A DNA stretch of 64,000 nucleotides from Umbelopsis ramanniana AG (taxonomy: Eukaryota > Mucoromycota > Umbelopsidomycetes > Umbelopsidales > Umbelopsidaceae): contig NW_026252125.1 in the NCBI RefSeq assembly GCF_025399195.1, forward strand, positions 124,001 to 188,000, written 5' to 3'. The position numbers and the translations under genes were made by a program. The stretch's first letter is position 1. Every line of letters begins with the position of its first letter. Under the pieces are notes generated by a model. That model saw only the letters and a list, made by a program, of their open reading frames with translations, searched no databases and was not told the origin of the DNA. Positions 58,564 through 64,000 of this stretch are shown piece by piece.

Positions 58564-58738
58564 TTGTCGAATTCAAGGGATGGCCACGGGAATTATACGC
58601 AGCGTCGAAGCGTTTTTGACTATGCAACAGCAGCGCGTGCCCATAGTCAAATTGGAAAGTGCTGAAAATTTGCGTGACGTCACACATTTTTTGGAATAGA
58701 TGGATGGCAGGCTCGATTCAAGGCACAGAACAAAGACA
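58564..58738. promoter_or_regulatory. 175-nt bidirectional promoter region
   Basis: The complete space between the divergent starts of the TPR-like gene and the HAD phosphatase. No TATA box was seen. A short common promoter is likely. Confidence 0.45.
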
Positions 58739-59661
58739 ATGAACCGACCGGCTGCTTCCAAACCAGTTCTGTTCGTCACAGGTACAACTGCAGTGTTGAT
58801 GACTTTGGGAGCCACTTGAAAACTCATGCGACTGATTGATTAGATCTTGATGGAACGTTGCTCCACACCGATCACACCATTTCTCAGCGCACTGTCAAAG
58901 CGTTGACTCGAGCGCAAGAAGTCGGTATCCAAGTTATGATAGCCTCGGGAAGATCACCTAGAAGTGTCCACAAAGTGATCGATCATCTTGGCGGCCTCGT
59001 TCCCGATCTGACGATATGTTGCAACGGAGCCATTATTTACGATGCCCAACAACGACGTGTCCTACAAAAGGACGAGATATCGGTTGATGTGGCCAGAACG
59101 TTCATCCAAGACATGCTCAAAGTTTTGCCAAATGCTGGAATAGCTTGTGAAATCACAACAGAAACTGGAACGGAATTCCGATGCAATCATGAGTTCAAAC
59201 GAGTTCGAGAACAATACATTTATTATGAGATTGAAGAATTTGAGGATTCTCTCAAGATGCTGGACGGTGTAGCCGGTAGTAACAAAATTCTGATCCTATG
59301 CCAAGGATGGAACCCTGCAGAAATGTACGCAGTGTGTCCCAAAGAGTACTTGGACAGAGAGTACAGCCCTGTCACCATCTCCTACAGCAATTCGTTTCAG
59401 CTTGAAATATCAGCGCAAGGAATTAACAAAGGCAGTGCGTTGAGCAGATATTGCGAATCAAGAGGAATAACGCCAGACCAAGTGGTCGTGTTTGGAGATG
59501 AAATGAACGACTATGAAATGGTGGCCTGGGCAGGTACTTCCATTGTTATGTCCAACGGCTCTACTCGCACAAAGAGCGTCGCTACCAAAGTGACGGTCAG
59601 TAATGACGAGGATGGTGTTGCTGTAGAGGCCGAAGCTTTATTAGAAAAATATTACCCTTAA
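58739..59661 (+). CDS. HAD-superfamily Cof-type phosphatase
   Basis: Two exons (58739-58781, 58844-59661) encode 286 residues. The splice junction rebuilds the nucleophile motif VTDLDGTLL with Asp15 and Asp17; reading only the second exon would lose it. Motif II is MIASGRSP, the Lys of motif III lies near NKGSAL, and motif IV is VFGDEMNDYEM, with the C2B cap typical of Cof/YbiV enzymes. These hydrolyse sugar phosphates, flavin mononucleotide or similar small phosphates with Mg. The sequence does not reveal the preferred substrate. No targeting signal. The protein ends LLEKYYP. It is divergent from the TPR-like gene. Confidence 0.9.
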
Positions 59662-59787
59662 ATAAAACCATTACTAGACAATCAATCGTGAGTAGCATTA
59701 ACGTGCGGAATTTCAAAACTATGACGAGAACTTATTTTGACCCTCCCGGCCACTTCCACAACACTTTAACCCATTGTCGAATTCAAC

Positions 59788-60732
59788 ATGCTGCGCTCTA
59801 TTGTCTCCACACTTCCTCGTACTGCCGCCCGTGTCGCTCTTCGAAATGCACCTACAGCTACCAGACCATTGGTTCCTGCCTACAGCTCTTCACTCGCTAA
59901 AGCCATGCCTGCTTTCGGATCCGCTATGCGCGCTTACACTTCTTCAGTCGCCCCCGAGATCAAGCGTGCTTCTGTTCAATGTATGTATCTATTCACTGGG
60001 AAATACAATGGGATGTAAATAACTAAAAATTCAATCAGGCCCTGCTCCTCATTTCACTTCCACTGCTGTTGTTGACGGCGAGTTCAAGGAAATCTCCCTC
60101 ACTGATTACAAGGGACAATACGTCGTCTTCTTCTGGTATCCCATGGATTTCACTTTCGTTTGCCCGACTGAAATCATTGCCTTCTCTGATCGCATTGAGG
60201 AATTTAAGCAGTTGAATACAGCTGTCATTGCTGCTTCAACTGACAGCGGTGTGTAACGAAATCTCGTGACGAGCGTATCACAATTCAATTGTTAATTGTT
60301 ATTTACTACTACCAGAATTTTCTCACCTTGCATGGGTCAACACTCCTCGCAAGCAAGGTGGACTTGGTGAAATGAAGATTCCTATCCTTGCCGACAAGAC
60401 CAAGAAGATTGCTCGCGAATATGGCGTCCTTTTGGAGGATGCTGGTGTAGCCCTCCGTGGTTTGTTCATCATTGATCCCAAGGGAGTTGTCAGGTAAGTC
60501 CTACCATGAAGTAGTGTATAACCAGCCAGAATGGCTAAACACAGATTCCAACAGACAAATCACTATCAATGACCTGCCCGTTGGCCGATCTGTCGATGAG
60601 ACTCTCCGTTTGGTTGAGGCTTTCCAATTTACCGACAAGCATGGTGAGGTTTGCCCTGCTGGATGGCAAAAGGGAGGAAAGACCATCAAGCCTGATGTTG
60701 CCAAGTCCAAGGAATACTTCTCCAGCGCTTAA
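59788..60732 (+). CDS. Mitochondrial typical 2-Cys peroxiredoxin
   Basis: Four exons (59788-59980, 60039-60248, 60316-60493, 60555-60732) give 252 residues. The enzyme reduces hydrogen peroxide and peroxynitrite with thioredoxin. Peroxidatic Cys106 sits in DFTFVCPTE and resolving Cys227 in GEVCPAGW; the spacing of 121 equals that of classic 2-Cys Prx1. GGLG and the C-terminal YF motif are both present, marking the hyperoxidation-sensitive class able to act as redox sensors. The first 60 residues ([21 protein letters not shown]...) are rich in Arg, Ala, Ser and Thr, a mitochondrial presequence resembling animal Prx3. An Arg/Ala presequence plus a sensitive 2-Cys core differs from yeast mitochondrial Prx1, which is 1-Cys. 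Confidence 0.95.
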
Positions 60733-60890
60733 ACGTTTGGGAGAGAGAATTAGACACTTTTTATAAATGAAATGCGTGATGAAACCCGAGAATAAACCAC
60801 GTGACTTACTGCGACCGGTCCTTTTTTTTTTTTTACGAGATTTTTTTTTTTGGGACATTTGTAGAATCTCATTCTCTTTGGTTGCTTGTC

Positions 60891-61153
60891 ATGAACGCTG
60901 GAGCTTACGGTACCCCACAGCCACGACAACCTGTCCAGCAAATGGCTTACATTTGTGCCGGTATGTTATGGTTTACCAGCTTGCATAACTATTAATCATG
61001 GCAGCGCATCTAATTACGTATGCCCGTTTGATCATAGCCTGCGGCAGCGAAAACACAATCAAACCTCGTGAGCCTATACGATGCCAGGATTGCGGACACA
61101 GAATCATGTACAAGAAGAGAACTAGACGTATGGTTCAGTTTGAAGCTCGCTAA
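60891..61153 (+). CDS. RPB12: RPB12, shared RNA polymerase I/II/III subunit
   Basis: Two exons (60891-60960, 61038-61153) encode 61 residues. The core is [19 protein letters not shown] then [20 protein letters not shown], with the four zinc Cys in two CxxC pairs; the first pair is completed by splicing. Yeast Rpc10/Rpb12 is 70 residues and human POLR2K 58. The subunit sits beside Rpb3 in all three nuclear RNA polymerases. The N-terminal 18 residues (Gly/Pro/Gln-rich) are variable in the family. Only about 160 nt separate the start from the peroxiredoxin stop, and the promoter has long T runs. Confidence 0.96.
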
Positions 61154-61853
61154 TCTCACTGTTTTGGGAATTTCACGAGTTTGAGGATGATCGACCCATC
61201 AACCACCCAACTATGTTCAGTTCGGCCACACTATTATAGCGTTGTTGTGATCGATCTTCGATTGTGTTATATTTCATGTCCAAACCCCCCGTGGCCCACA
61301 ACGTTCACATAACCTATTAGCATTCAATAAATCTTTCATGTAACATATGGAATGGCGTGTAATTGACTTTGCGACAGAAGTTGGCGCAGTCGTTAAAGTG
61401 CGAGCGAGGCGAGTCTTGTGGAAGGCTTTTCACAGCAACTGAAGATTGTTTGACTTGACTTGTCATGATGGATGTTCAAAGTAGGGCTCGTAGTGTCCGA
61501 TGATAATGAAAGTCTCAGCTCTTGCATCATCACTTTGGGGTTCTGAAGCCAGCAGGCAGGCCAAGGAAATTTGTTATTTTGTTTTCTTTAGGCCAAAACA
61601 TCACATATAAGCCGACATTGAGTGTAGCCATGGTAAAATTCCACCAAGCTGTAGTCAAGATGAAGCAGCTATCATTCCTACATCGAAGTACTTTTGATAG
61701 AAGCTCTTTGATAGCGATCTCTGTACGCCAGCCAAAATAAAAAAAACCAGCTATTTTGTATATTTTCAGGCACCGCTATCGACAAGCGCTACAAATGGCT
61801 CGGGAAATTGGGGGTCCTGTCTTTTTTTTCCCTTTTTACACATTCATCACATC
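61154..61853. other. Intergenic, no gene seen
   Basis: 700 nt with the RPB12 3' flank and the promoter of the GDP-fucose synthase. One 72-codon frame shows no features. A C/T-rich tract lies just before the next ATG. Confidence 0.45.
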
Positions 61854-63265
<1,412 letters not shown>

Positions 63266-64000
63266 ATTAAATACATATAAGCCATACCCCATCTGTAGTA
63301 AACATAGTCACTACAATTACAGGATGCTGAAAATATAACATCTTTTAAAAAAAATACTGATCCGCTCAAAGGAGATCCGCCAGACTCGTGAATGATGTCA
63401 TTTTGAAAGCTTTGCATACCTTCGAAATGGATGTATGTTTATGAGTTGCAGTCCCTGAGCTGTCATAACACTTTGAACATAATATGATAAAGCAGGGACG
63501 AAGATCAATTGCCGCATATTGTCAATGACAGCCCCTGATGTCCCATAGCCACCAAAATTCAATGGGAGAATGCGGGATTTTTTGTCGTATTGAAAACTCA
63601 GTTGAGCAGCTTTGAATAGTCAGCTAGTACTCCAACCAAGCCTTTGTGAGTGCTTGAACTTGGGCATTTGTCGCATACACCTGTTTGATTCACTCTTCGT
63701 ATACGCTGATTTGTCATGTGTCCTCCGTCTCCACGTCAGTACGGCTCCTCTTGACATTAGGACTTTTGTCAAAATAGCCGATTGATTTATTTTCATCAAT
63801 TGGAAACTTTATAGGCCATGTTTCAAGCAGGAGCAGTTAGGATAGAAGTCAACAGATTGATGCACACCTCTGGAAGAACGATACCAGCGACTTTCCCTTT
63901 AATGATCTACTGCCTCGTAGGCGTTCAAATTTGAATGATAGCCTGGGCCACAAATGCATTACTAACCTGTTCCGATAGCCAGGTGCGCAAGATGATTTGC
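63266..64000. other. Right edge, no gene seen
   Basis: 735 nt after the GDP-fucose synthase stop. No exon, RNA gene or repeat is recognised; any gene reaching in from the right is not visible. Confidence 0.4.

Noticed and set aside
61370-61420. Possible tRNA-like or snoRNA-like stretch after RPB12
   Set aside because: No cloverleaf, box pair or terminator could be formed by eye.

Overview
This window is nuclear DNA of a filamentous fungus, most likely an early-diverging Mucoromycota (Mucorales-like) species. The evidence is dense gene spacing, many short introns of about 45-170 nt with GTAAGT/GTATGT donors, T-rich acceptors, AT-rich gaps, and gene content that includes GDP-fucose synthesis and O-fucosyltransferase-like enzymes. 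The clade is inferred from this combination; no species marker is present. I modelled 25 protein-coding genes exon by exon on both strands, checking reading phase across every junction, plus one tRNA-Asn(GTT) and one decayed transporter. I see no virus-like element, complete transposon, CRISPR array or rRNA.

Layout. 0-5.3 kb: questin-oxidase-like protein and an MFS sugar transporter. 5.3-7.9 kb: gene-poor, holding remnants of a second MFS transporter. 7.9-12.4 kb: SVP26/TEX261 COPII cargo adaptor, an APH-fold pseudokinase and the ATG15 autophagic lipase. 12.6-18.4 kb: NCBP3-like cap-binding protein and eIF4G in tandem. 19.1-24.0 kb: two tandem Golgi-type fucosyltransferase-like paralogues. 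24.7-31.9 kb: LIM/C1/RhoGAP regulator, an AIG1-type GTPase with a CaaX end, a PRL-type phosphatase and a small PY-motif membrane protein. 31.9-34.5 kb: gene-poor with the tRNA. 34.5-43.1 kb: 3-hydroxybutyrate-type dehydrogenase, IWR1, SWS1/ZSWIM7 and NRDE2. 43.3-49.8 kb: unknown membrane protein, HMG-CoA lyase and a membrane-anchored amidohydrolase. 50.1-58.6 kb: AKR1 palmitoyltransferase and a TPR/MLP nuclear-basket protein. 58.7-63.3 kb: HAD phosphatase, mitochondrial 2-Cys peroxiredoxin, RPB12 and GDP-L-fucose synthase.

Functional threads. RNA metabolism recurs (NCBP3, eIF4G, IWR1, NRDE2, RPB12, TPR). Fucose metabolism appears as one donor-synthesis enzyme and two putative transferases. 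Membrane trafficking and lipidation appear as SVP26, AKR1 and a CaaX GTPase. HMG-CoA lyase and the hydroxybutyrate-type dehydrogenase could both serve ketone-body or leucine metabolism. These are housekeeping neighbours, not an obvious biosynthetic or defence cluster. The most unusual items are the pseudokinase, the AIG1 GTPase with a CaaX end, the PRL phosphatase without one, the possible dual targeting of HMG-CoA lyase, the minimal uORF before eIF4G and a GC-AG intron in the GDP-fucose synthase gene.
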